Positions 6,301-12,246 of a stretch of 12,246 bases of DNA are shown here, in pieces. The notes beneath the pieces are model-generated. The model saw nothing but the letters and a program-made list of their open reading frames with translations. It was not told the origin of the DNA and ran no database searches. Every line of letters begins with the position of its first letter. Positions within the stretch are counted from its first letter, which is position 1. Source of the stretch: Gemmatimonadales bacterium. Its GTDB lineage: Bacteria; Gemmatimonadota; Gemmatimonadetes; Gemmatimonadales; GWC2-71-9. The DNA lies in NCBI GenBank assembly GCA_013813675.1, contig JACCRH010000347.1, positions 1 through 12,246 of the forward strand, in the 5' to 3' direction. The position numbers and the translations under genes are program-made.

Positions 6301-9300
6301 AATCCGGTATAGCTCCCACCCGAAGGGGCGACCCTGCTCGTCGACGTTCTGAATGCCCTGCCGGACGTAGTACTTGTCCTCCGGCCGGAGCTGCACCACG
6401 TAGCGGAAGACGTCCTCCGACACCCCCCGGGCATTGAGCACGTTGTCGGCGTCGAGGTCCTCCGTGTCGAGCACGCCGTTCCCGTTGGTACACCGGCCGT
6501 TGAGGTCGCCCCAGGGAAAGACCGGGACCGAATTGGTCAGGATCCGCTGGCATAGCGGAAGGTCGGCCACCACCTGCCCGTCGGCGGCGGCAATGGCGGG
6601 AGGGCGATCGCCCAGAATGCCGACGTCGTCGGTCTCGGCGTTGAAGATGTCGAACTCGCTCCGCTCGGTGTCGAGGGCGCCGATGCCCACTGTCTGTCGG
6701 CCGGTGAACAGGGTGTCGGAGCCGGTCACGGTGAGGCTCTCGGGCGCGAACGCGATGGCGTCCTCGTCCACCGTGCCGAGGTCCAGGACCAGGCGCACGC
6801 CGGCGGCATCGGAGCTCCGACCCGGCGGGTGGAACACCCAGAACTCCAGGTACTCGTTGCGGGTGAGGTCGGCCCCCGTGGTACTCAACGGGGTGACCAT
6901 GGAGCGCCACCGCGGGCTGCTGGGCCGTTCCGGCAGGGTCCAGCGCGAACGGTTGTTCTGCAGCACGCTGCCGCCCGCGGTGTCCGCATGCAGCGTCAGA
7001 AACAGTCCGGTCTCCAGGCGCTCGCCCCGTCCCGCGATCCGGATCAGGGTGTCGATGCTCTCGGGCCGGATCTCCAGCGCCTGATTGCTGTTCCCGATCT
7101 GCACCAGGTTCTGCCAGGTGAGAGCCACCGCGTCCTCCAGGGCGAAGCCGCCGGCGAAGCCGATGTCGGCGACGCCGCTGGCATCCCGCGGCGCGCTGCC
7201 GAACTCCCAGGCCGTCTCGCCCAGTGGAATCGCCAGCCCGGCCTCCGACTCGAACTCCTCGATGTACGCCTCCGCCGAGCCGCTGGCCTCGGGCTTGGTG
7301 AGGGCGAACTCGGCGTTGAAATCGAGCCGGGAGGGCGCCGTGGCCGGACGGGTGGTGATGCCACTGAGCAGGCGGCTCAGTCCCGGCGACTGGAACCTGA
7401 GCTCGGTGTTGATCCCGGTGACGAGATTCGCCGTGGCCTCGAAGCCCAGCGGCGGCCGGTTGAACGCGCTCGCCTCCCGCTGGTACATGCCGATCAGGTT
7501 GACGGCGCCGACGTTGCCGAGGGAATAGCGGGTGGAGAGGCCGAAGATGGAGGTGGGCGCAATGGCGAAGATGCCCTGCTCCTCGAAGCGCACCGTCACC
7601 TGGGCGGCGCCCGATCCGAAGAGCGACTCCGGATTGAGGAAGGTGACCTGGCCCAGCTCGTAGGAGATGGAGTAGTCGAGGTCGCGCTCCAGCCGCCGGC
7701 CCTGGATGGAGATCTTCTCGCTGCCCTCCCGGATCTGCAGCGCGCCCAGCGCCAGGGTGGACCGGTCGCCCCGCCCGGTGGAGTTGTACCGCAGGCGGAG
7801 CTGGAACTTGGCTGCGGGACCCTGGTTGAGCAGGAAGAGCGGCTTCTGGTACAGCGAATCGTTGCGCTCCGCGTCGGTGAGCCGGCTGGCGTCGGCGAAG
7901 GGCCGGAGGTGGGGGTAGACCACGTACGATTCGTTCACCACCAGATCGGCCTGGGGCTCCTGGGCCCGGGGGAAAAGTCGGTTCTCCCGGTCGAAGATGT
8001 TGGGGTCGGTGGGGCTGGCGAGCCGGAGCGCAGCGAGGTACGTGCTGCCGCCGGCAAGCGGCCGCTCCGACTGGTTGACCAAGAGCCCGACCTGGAGCGA
8101 GGACCGCTCCAGGTCGGAGCCGGCCACCCGGTAGATCTGCCGCATCTCGTGGTTGAAGGTGACCAGGGTCGGATCCTGCTTCGGCTCCACGATGAGACGA
8201 AGGCTGTCGCCGGCCTCGGGCCGGTCCTCCGAGGGAAAGCTGCCGACCGTGGTGCCGCCGGCGGTGACATAGCTGACCGCGAGCACGTCGTTCTGGTCCA
8301 GCTTGGTGCCCAGCGCGAGCCAGAGGCCGGAGGCGTCGAGGTGATAGTCGGTGCCCTGGATCAGCAGCTCCCACCGCACCGGGCCGAAAGTCTGGTTGCC
8401 GTCGCTGCTCCGCGCCACCGCGCGGATGCCGCCGATGTTGGCCTGGGTGGGCGACTGATTGAGCGCGGTGCGGTAGCGGTAGACCCGGACCTGGTCGGGG
8501 CGGAGGTTGGCCGGCACCACCGCCGGATCGAGGTTGAGGATGTCGACGTCGGGGAACGCCGGGAGCCCGGAGGGATCGAGCACCCAGAAGAACCGCCCGG
8601 TCTCGAAGTCGAGGTCGCGCACCTGCCGGTCCTGCGGCTGGCTGGTGGTCTGCCCTACGGTGTAGACCCGCTCCGCCACCTGGCTCCCCTTCTGGGTGGC
8701 GGCCAGGGCTTGGAGCTGGACCCGGCCCACCTCGAAGCTGGCGTTGACCCCGAAGTTGTTGGTGGGAATCGCAGCGGTGATGAAGCGCGAGGGCGGCGGC
8801 TGGAACACCACGGTGCCCACTTCGACCCGGCGGATGATCTCGTCCTCCAGCCCCTCGTAGTACACCTGCACGTCGTTGTTGGCGGCGAAGTCCCGCTCGG
8901 AGTCGTAGTCGATGTTGAGATGCACCCGGCGGCCGATGATCCCGGTGGACCGGAGGTTGACCTGGTTGTCCAGGCGGGGGGGCTTGAGCCCCCCGCGACA
9001 CCCCGAGTTCGGATCCAGGAGCAGGGCGGGGCTGCAGCGCTCGTTGCGCAGCCGGTCGCTGCGGAACTCCAGCCGGACCTGGCCGTCCATCGCGATGTCG
9101 GCGTACTCCCGGCCCAACCCGAGCATCCCGCGGCGGGGGGCCTCCGGGTCCGCGGGGTCCACCTCGCGGTCCGGAGTCGGCATCGCGCCGTAGATGTTGA
9201 GCATCCGGTAGCCGAGGGAGCGCTCCCAGCGCAGGGAGTCCTGAAGGGCGCCGAGCCGGCGGTCCCACAGCTCCCCCCGACCTGCCGGGCCGAGGCGGGG

Positions 9301-9477
9301 AGCAGCGAGCCAGGGCGCACGCAGCGTGGGCGGCTCCACCAACCGAAAGGGCTCCACTGCAAAGCTGTAGCGGTAGCCGGTGCGGGTGGTGTCGGCAGGC
9401 GTTACCGGGTCCTGACCGGCCAGGGGAGCCGCGGCCAGCAGGCCCAGCCAGATCAATGGGAGTAGAGGACGCGCCAC
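3400..9477 (-). CDS. sprA: SprA/Sov-like type IX secretion outer-membrane translocon
   Basis: A 2,025-residue protein; Bacteroidetes SprA/Sov are about 2,400-2,500. SprA forms a giant outer-membrane beta-barrel through which T9SS cargo leaves the cell. A signal peptide is visible (MARPLLPLIWLGLLAAAPLAG). Blocks collinear with SprA: NIDYDSERDF and EDEIIRRVEVG (188-221), NNFGVNASFEVG (240-251), EFWVFHPP then LGTVDEDA (about 880-905), DTEDLDADNVLN (1004-1015), LRMTVVAPP then FGFARMRLVGSSW (about 1080-1115), AFIKVGSDDRNFYMF (about 1230), AELWVDDIRL (about 1336), and LDRFLPTSLGLSVPL (about 1403). The last 600 residues alternate in barrel-strand style, ending in the strand IFLMLSFQLSLF. All eight cysteines lie in four close pairs: C148/C160, C976/C996, C1282/C1293 and C1954/C1963. 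The start is GTG 9477; no in-frame ATG, GTG or TTG lies in the promoter gap, and no Shine-Dalgarno is visible. It is divergent from lptF. Confidence 0.9.
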   Translation of the reverse strand: MARPLLPLIWLGLLAAAPLAGQDPVTPADTTRTGYRYSFAVEPFRLVEPPTLRAPWLAAPRLGPAGRGELWDRRLGALQDSLRWERSLGYRMLNIYGAMPTPDREVDPADPEAPRRGMLGLGREYADIAMDGQVRLEFRSDRLRNERCSPALLLDPNSGCRGGLKPPRLDNQVNLRSTGIIGRRVHLNIDYDSERDFAANNDVQVYYEGLEDEIIRRVEVGTVVFQPPPSRFITAAIPTNNFGVNASFEVGRVQLQALAATQKGSQVAERVYTVGQTTSQPQDRQVRDLDFETGRFFWVLDPSGLPAFPDVDILNLDPAVVPANLRPDQVRVYRYRTALNQSPTQANIGGIRAVARSSDGNQTFGPVRWELLIQGTDYHLDASGLWLALGTKLDQNDVLAVSYVTAGGTTVGSFPSEDRPEAGDSLRLIVEPKQDPTLVTFNHEMRQIYRVAGSDLERSSLQVGLLVNQSERPLAGGSTYLAALRLASPTDPNIFDRENRLFPRAQEPQADLVVNESYVVYPHLRPFADASRLTDAERNDSLYQKPLFLLNQGPAAKFQLRLRYNSTGRGDRSTLALGALQIREGSEKISIQGRRLERDLDYSISYELGQVTFLNPESLFGSGAAQVTVRFEEQGIFAIAPTSIFGLSTRYSLGNVGAVNLIGMYQREASAFNRPPLGFEATANLVTGINTELRFQSPGLSRLLSGITTRPATAPSRLDFNAEFALTKPEASGSAEAYIEEFESEAGLAIPLGETAWEFGSAPRDASGVADIGFAGGFALEDAVALTWQNLVQIGNSNQALEIRPESIDTLIRIAGRGERLETGLFLTLHADTAGGSVLQNNRSRWTLPERPSSPRWRSMVTPLSTTGADLTRNEYLEFWVFHPPGRSSDAAGVRLVLDLGTVDEDAIAFAPESLTVTGSDTLFTGRQTVGIGALDTERSEFDIFNAETDDVGILGDRPPAIAAADGQVVADLPLCQRILTNSVPVFPWGDLNGRCTNGNGVLDTEDLDADNVLNARGVSEDVFRYVVQLRPEDKYYVRQGIQNVDEQGRPFGWELYRIPIRTPDVVIGTPNLRLIQHLRMTVVAPPDLGTADPVARFGFARMRLVGSSWTRRAERPIAGLAGAIGNPTGEFIASVVSTENLIDLGYVSPPGVGESTQRRDTDQQALGTQINEKSLRLIARGIEIGDRAEAFLRFLVAPQNALGYRQLRVWMRGRGPGWEEGDLQAFIKVGSDDRNFYMFRAPARSTTWEPEFVIDLEVWRQLRAQLEVERLNGPPVVNPACGVPDPNVYVACEGPYLVYIADPGVNPPNLAAMQEISAGILRVAGSVALTEAELWVDDIRLGSPVSEVGTALALDARLVASDVGNVSVSYIRQNGQFRQINQDPSYRGTGTLQLNAGWQLDRFLPTSLGLSVPLNIIYNRADVSPELLTGTDLRGDALAGVRKPRSSTQSYNLSIRRNRKGARFLTRALADPVSVRATLVRGRVGTEFSSASSDAYSLSAGYNLQLQRRGVALPLGGLIQGLPRWLRESDAGKGLRTARLSLVPSNLRLSSGLSRTQADYFSFGAPISRAADSLVRPTLSLNHLWQNAAGLNWQPLGMLSLGSDLTSTRDLRVYPDSSTLGRLAYSERKFLLGVPVGVERDRNLTTTLALTPALSSWLRPRFTTGSGFVLSRTLDTRSPVREFEDSGAFILPQTLNNRRTRELGLSVDLGRAFRQLFSDSSRVGTALGRIRPLDLSSQLTRTSTYDLAAFDPGVKYMLGLGGRESFLFQEGTSAINASETRTATLASGADLPFGFSTTLAYSLTRTEQFRRVGDDFAETVLRQREWPAASVRWNRVFTGGPFITLTASLAVRRREGTSQQLNRAEGSGGATSATLSSSLNPDLQVTLRNGMNFSAGLSSRSQRAENNGNQTNLDQDDVTGSFSYAFRLPASISRSRKLIRSSLTVFSSASQTCLLTPRAPECEVISDLRRRELRGGLDTDLMQILTGGFQFGYSVNDVRHLDGRTSQIFLMLSFQLSLFAADYR

Positions 9478-9501
9478 GCTTCGGGGGCTGAGGGAGAAGC
9501 C

Positions 9502-9530
9502 TTGAGAATGGGGTACGTAGACAATATAAT
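9502..9530 (+). promoter_or_regulatory. lptFG promoter
   Basis: The -35 TTGAGA (9502-9507, 5/6), a 17-base spacer and a perfect -10 TATAAT (9525-9530). The start should be near 9537, giving a leader of about 33 bases before GTG 9570. No Shine-Dalgarno is visible. The -10 overlaps the opposing sprA -10. Confidence 0.78.
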
Positions 9531-9551
9531 AAAGCGAACAACTCCTTACAA
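9523..9551 (-). promoter_or_regulatory. sprA promoter
   Basis: On the minus strand there is a -35 TTGTAA (9551-9546, 4/6), a 17-base spacer and a -10 TATATT (9528-9523, 5/6). The start should be near 9515, giving a leader of about 38 bases before GTG 9477. Its -10 shares four bases (9525-9528) with the -10 of the lptFG promoter on the other strand. Confidence 0.68.
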
Positions 9552-9564
9552 ATCTACAAGTTAA

Positions 9565-9574
9565 CTCACGTGAG
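9565..9574. other. 10-bp palindrome CTCACGTGAG over the lptF start codon
   Basis: A perfect inverted repeat whose centre is the first base pair of the GTG start and the base before it. It may be a protein-binding site or chance. It is recorded because it is the only palindrome in the shared sprA/lptF control region longer than 6 bp that I could find. Confidence 0.3.
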
Positions 9575-11117
9575 CCTGCTCAGCCGCTATCTTCTCCGCC
9601 AACTGGCGGCGCCCTTCCTCTTCGCGCTCACCGCGCTCACCAGCCTCATGTTGCTGAGCCAGATCGCCAAGAAGTTCGGGGCGCTGGTGGGCAAGGGCCT
9701 GCCCTGGACCGTCATCGGGGAAGTCTTCGCCCTCAGTGTCCCGTTCATCGTGGCGATGACCCTTCCGATGGCGGTGCTCCTGGCGGTGCTCTACGCCTTC
9801 AGCCACCTGGCGGCGGACAACGAGATCACCGCCATGCGGGCCAGCGGCATCAGCGTGTACCAGATCCTCACCCCGGTGCTGGCCTGGGGCGTCTTCATGT
9901 CGGGGTTCAACTTCGTCTTCGTGGACCAGATCCTTCCCCGCAGCAACGCCCGGCTCCGGAACCTCCTGATCGACATCGGCCGGAAGAAGCCGACCTTCGA
10001 GCTCCAGGAGCAAGTGATCAACGAGGTGCCGCCGTCCCAGTATTTCCTGCGGGCCAACCGGATCGACGCCGCCACCGGGCACCTCCGCGAAGTCACCATC
10101 TACGACGTCGGGGGCGATGCCAGCCGGCGGATCATCTACGCCGACAGCGGGCTGATGGCCTACGCGGAGGGCCAGACCGACCTCAGCCTCCGGCTCTACG
10201 ACGGGAGCATCCACCAGTACCGCCCGGTGGACCCCGCCGGGTTCCAACTGACCTACTTCAAGGTCAACGACATCCGGGTGAAGAACGTCTTCGACGAGCT
10301 GGAGCGAAATACCAGCGAGGCGGTGCGAGGCGACCGCGAGATGAGCACCTGCGAGATGCTCGACGTGATCCGCGACGCGGACCTCGAGGAGGTCGAAGCT
10401 GCGCGGGACCGTCACGCCCTCATGCTGGGCGACCTCCGCACCCTCCTGGCGCTCCCGCCGCTGGGCGAGGCCGACAGCGCGCTGGAGCTGGCCGCTGCCC
10501 CGGCCTACTGCGGCTGGATCCAGTCGGTGCAGGAGCTGGTCCTTCCCAAGACGGCGGAGGCGCAGAGCGCCGCACAGTCGAAGGGCCAGGGCAAGGGCCA
10601 GGGCGTCACCCGGGTCAAGGGCCGGCCCCCGCTGCCCCGCACTCCCACCCGGGCGGTCCGGACGCCGTCGCTTTCCAACTGGTCGCTCACCGCCACGGCG
10701 CTGGACCGCGAGCGCGACGCCGAGCGCCGCGCCGCCCGCTACGCGGTGGAGGTCCATAAGAAGTGGGCCATCAGTATGGCCTGCATCTCCTTCGTGATCA
10801 TCGGGATCGTCATGGCGCTCCGGTTCCCCCGGGGCGGGATCGGCCTGGTGATTGGCGGCGGCCTGCTGGTCTTCTCGGTCCACTATGTGGGCCTGACCGC
10901 GGGGGAGAGTCTCGCGGACCGGGCCTTCGTGACTCCGTGGGCCGCCATGTGGACCCCGAACATCCTGCTCACCATCGTCGGGATCCTCGGCCTGCTCCGG
11001 GTCAACCGGGAGTCGGGCTCCACCCGGGGCGGAGACTTCCAGGAGGTGCTGGACGCCGTCCGCCACCTCTGGCGCCGGCTCCGCCAGCGCTGGTCCGAGG
11101 CGAGGGGCTCGGCATGA
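9570..11117 (+). CDS. lptF: LptF/LptG-family LPS export permease with central insertion
   Basis: An inner-membrane subunit of the LptB2FG ABC transporter, which extracts LPS and drives it to the outer membrane. It has the family layout: TM1 at about 14-33, TM2 at about 48-79 and TM3 at about 96-118. A periplasmic beta-jellyroll follows (about 120-245), then TM4 at about 399-418, TM5 at about 423-441 and TM6 at about 462-477. The family motif NEITAMRASGIS (84-95) follows TM2 and is the coupling-helix region for LptB. It has 515 residues against about 366 in E. coli. The excess is a charged, partly helical segment at about 265-395 with a low-complexity KGQGKGQ patch (338-344), plus a basic C-terminal tail after 480. 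The start is GTG 9570; no in-frame alternative exists in the gap. It overlaps the next gene by ATGA. The LptF/LptG assignment follows gene order and is less sure than the family. Confidence 0.92.
   Translation: MSLLSRYLLRQLAAPFLFALTALTSLMLLSQIAKKFGALVGKGLPWTVIGEVFALSVPFIVAMTLPMAVLLAVLYAFSHLAADNEITAMRASGISVYQILTPVLAWGVFMSGFNFVFVDQILPRSNARLRNLLIDIGRKKPTFELQEQVINEVPPSQYFLRANRIDAATGHLREVTIYDVGGDASRRIIYADSGLMAYAEGQTDLSLRLYDGSIHQYRPVDPAGFQLTYFKVNDIRVKNVFDELERNTSEAVRGDREMSTCEMLDVIRDADLEEVEAARDRHALMLGDLRTLLALPPLGEADSALELAAAPAYCGWIQSVQELVLPKTAEAQSAAQSKGQGKGQGVTRVKGRPPLPRTPTRAVRTPSLSNWSLTATALDRERDAERRAARYAVEVHKKWAISMACISFVIIGIVMALRFPRGGIGLVIGGGLLVFSVHYVGLTAGESLADRAFVTPWAAMWTPNILLTIVGILGLLRVNRESGSTRGGDFQEVLDAVRHLWRRLRQRWSEARGSA
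10581..10604. repeat. Perfect 12-bp tandem duplication inside lptF
   Basis: AAGGGCCAGGGC occurs twice in a row. It keeps the reading frame and encodes the KGQG-KGQG patch in the extra segment of LptF, suggesting slippage-driven growth of this linker. Confidence 0.8.
11102..11107 (+). promoter_or_regulatory. Shine-Dalgarno of lptG
   Basis: GAGGGG lies 6 bases before ATG 11114, within the end of lptF. With the ATGA overlap it fixes the lptG start; the reading frame stays open upstream to 10763, but that stretch is the shadow of lptF. Confidence 0.6.
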
Positions 11118-12199
11118 AGGCCTTCAGCACGCTGGACCGGTACGTCCTGGGCAGCTGGGTGCGAATCTTCGTGCTGACGGCGATCGGCTTTCCGATCGTG
11201 TCCATCCTGATCAACCTGACCGACACCCTGAACCGGCTGCTCGACCGGGGCCTCACCATGCGCGAGATCGCGTGGAGCTACGTCTACTCGGTCCCGGAGA
11301 ACATGTTTCTGGTGATGCCGGCGGCGGTGCTGTTCGCCACGGTGTTCACCGTGGGCGCGATGGGGCGCTACTCCGAGCTGACCGCCGCCAAGGCGGGAGG
11401 CCAGAGCTTCCACCGGCTGATGCTGCCGGTGTTCGCCGCCGCGGCGCTGGCCTCGGTGCTGGCCTTCGCGGTGGGCGAGCTCGCGCCGGGGGCCACCGCC
11501 AAGCAGGCCGAGCTGCAGAAGGCCAAGGCCGCGCGGCCCACCCGGGCGCGCTACAACTTCGTCTACCGGGGCGATGTCGGCTGGGTGTACACCATCCGCT
11601 CGCTGGACGTGGCCAGCCGGCAATTGAAGCAGTTGATGTTCGAGCGCCAGGGGACGGGGCTCGACTACCCGGGCCTGGTGATCACCGCCGACAGCGCGAG
11701 CTGGGACGATTCGGTGCGCGGCTGGCGGGTGCGCAACGGGGCCAGCCGGGTGATCGTGGGGCCGGGGAAGCAGGCGATGTTCACCTTCAAGAGCATGCGG
11801 CTCCGGGCACTGACCCAGTCGCCCGCCGACCTGCTGGCGGAGGCCAAGGCGCCGGACGAGATGCGCTACGCGGAGCTGGGACGCTACGTCGACGCCCTGC
11901 GCCGCTCGGGCAACGACGCCAACAAGCTGATGGTCGAGCGGGCGCTCAAGGTGGCGATCCCGGTGACCTGCTTCATCATCGCGCTGTTCGGGGCGCCGCT
12001 GGCGGTGACGTCGCCCCGGGCCGGCGCCGCCGTCGGCATCGCCATCAGTCTGGGCACCACGGTGATCTTCCTGCTGCTCACCCAGATCATGAAAGCCGTG
12101 GGTGCGGGCGGGGTGGTGAATCCCATCATGGCGGCGTGGATCCCGAACATCGTGTTCGCGCTCGCGGCGCTGGCGCTGCTGGCAAGGGTGAGGACGTAG
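11114..12199 (+). CDS. lptG: LptG/LptF-family LPS export permease
   Basis: The second membrane subunit of the LPS exporter, 361 residues, normal length for the family (E. coli LptG about 360). Transmembrane segments are at about 14-34, 55-80, 101-121, 279-298, 304-325 and 338-357, with the periplasmic jellyroll between TM3 and TM4 (about 125-245). Typical features are YSELTAAKAGGQSFHRL (86-102), the coupling region contacting LptB, and SPADLLAEAKAPDEMRYAELGRYVDALRRSGND (236-268, given as SPADL...MRYAELGRYVDAL), an LptG signature before TM4. The start overlaps the lptF stop by ATGA, so translation should be coupled and the subunits made in equal amounts. LptB, LptC and LptA are not in the window. 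Just 39 bases after the stop another REP-like element begins. Confidence 0.92.
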   Translation: MKAFSTLDRYVLGSWVRIFVLTAIGFPIVSILINLTDTLNRLLDRGLTMREIAWSYVYSVPENMFLVMPAAVLFATVFTVGAMGRYSELTAAKAGGQSFHRLMLPVFAAAALASVLAFAVGELAPGATAKQAELQKAKAARPTRARYNFVYRGDVGWVYTIRSLDVASRQLKQLMFERQGTGLDYPGLVITADSASWDDSVRGWRVRNGASRVIVGPGKQAMFTFKSMRLRALTQSPADLLAEAKAPDEMRYAELGRYVDALRRSGNDANKLMVERALKVAIPVTCFIIALFGAPLAVTSPRAGAAVGIAISLGTTVIFLLLTQIMKAVGAGGVVNPIMAAWIPNIVFALAALALLARVRT

Positions 12200-12238
12200 G
12201 GGACGGCGGAACGGGAGGGTAGCTTGAGGATGAAGCGG

Positions 12239-12246
12239 TGTCATCC
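12239..12246. repeat. Start of a third REP-like element, cut by the window edge
   Basis: The last eight bases, TGTCATCC, equal the outer end of the arm at 3302-3309 (copy 2) and match copy 1 with one change. The position, just after the lptG stop, is the same as that of copy 2 after sprA. Eight bases alone are weak evidence. Confidence 0.4.

Noticed and set aside
6829..9465. Open plus-strand frame of 878 codons opposite sprA
   Set aside because: It is the antisense of sprA in GC-rich DNA. The translation is Gly/Arg/Glu/Val-rich with no domain, and the sprA frame has strong family homology.
6284..9541. Open minus-strand frame of 1,085 codons overlapping sprA
   Set aside because: A frame-shifted shadow of sprA rich in Pro, Arg, Gly and His, with no recognisable motif. 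It would also begin inside the shared promoter region.
10763..11113. N-terminal extension of lptG to 10763
   Set aside because: The added sequence is lptF read in another frame. ATG 11114 has a Shine-Dalgarno, an ATGA overlap and the family N-terminus.
9561..12244. Open minus-strand frames of about 450-500 codons opposite lptFG
   Set aside because: His/Arg/Gly-rich shadows of two well-recognised LPS permease genes.

Overview
The window is high-GC bacterial chromosome with seven protein genes, one cut by the left edge. The best guess is a Gemmatimonadota bacterium or a relative in the FCB superphylum. Three signs support this. The 2,025-residue minus-strand protein at 3400-9477 is collinear with SprA/Sov, the outer-membrane translocon of the type IX secretion system (T9SS). 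LptF and LptG are present, so the cell has an LPS-bearing outer membrane. The promoters look like -35 TTGACA / -10 TATAAT sites rather than the -33/-7 type of Bacteroidetes, and the DNA is GC-rich. The phylum call is inference.

Left part (1-2132, plus strand): the 3' part of an AraC-HTH/AlkA-type DNA glycosylase (Ada-AlkA family, alkylation repair) runs to 1258. It is followed by a two-gene operon, an ArsR-family repressor (1300-1641) and an SRPBCC/AHSA1 protein (1638-2132), joined by an ATGA overlap. The arsR promoter overlaps a 24-bp inverted repeat and appears to drive a leaderless, probably autorepressed transcript.

Middle (2133-3399): a short repeat-filled gap with a 21-bp tandem duplication and a hairpin. 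Next comes a minus-strand M28 lipoprotein peptidase of the glutaminyl-cyclase type (2314-3219) with its own promoter, then a second, nearly perfect hairpin of the same repeat family just past the end of sprA. A third copy of this family starts in the last eight bases of the window.

Right part (3400-12246): sprA (minus) and lptF-lptG (plus) are divergent. They share a 92-bp gap holding two well-spaced sigma70-like promoters whose -10 hexamers overlap, so the two promoters should exclude one another. LptF and LptG are the membrane subunits of the LPS exporter and are coupled by an ATGA overlap. LptF carries an unusual insertion of about 100 residues. The arrangement places T9SS translocon expression and LPS export at one shared control point.

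I see no tRNA, rRNA, CRISPR array, insertion sequence or phage gene. No wholly unknown system is evident. The most unusual parts are the sprA/lptFG control region, the SprA homologue itself and the repeat family.
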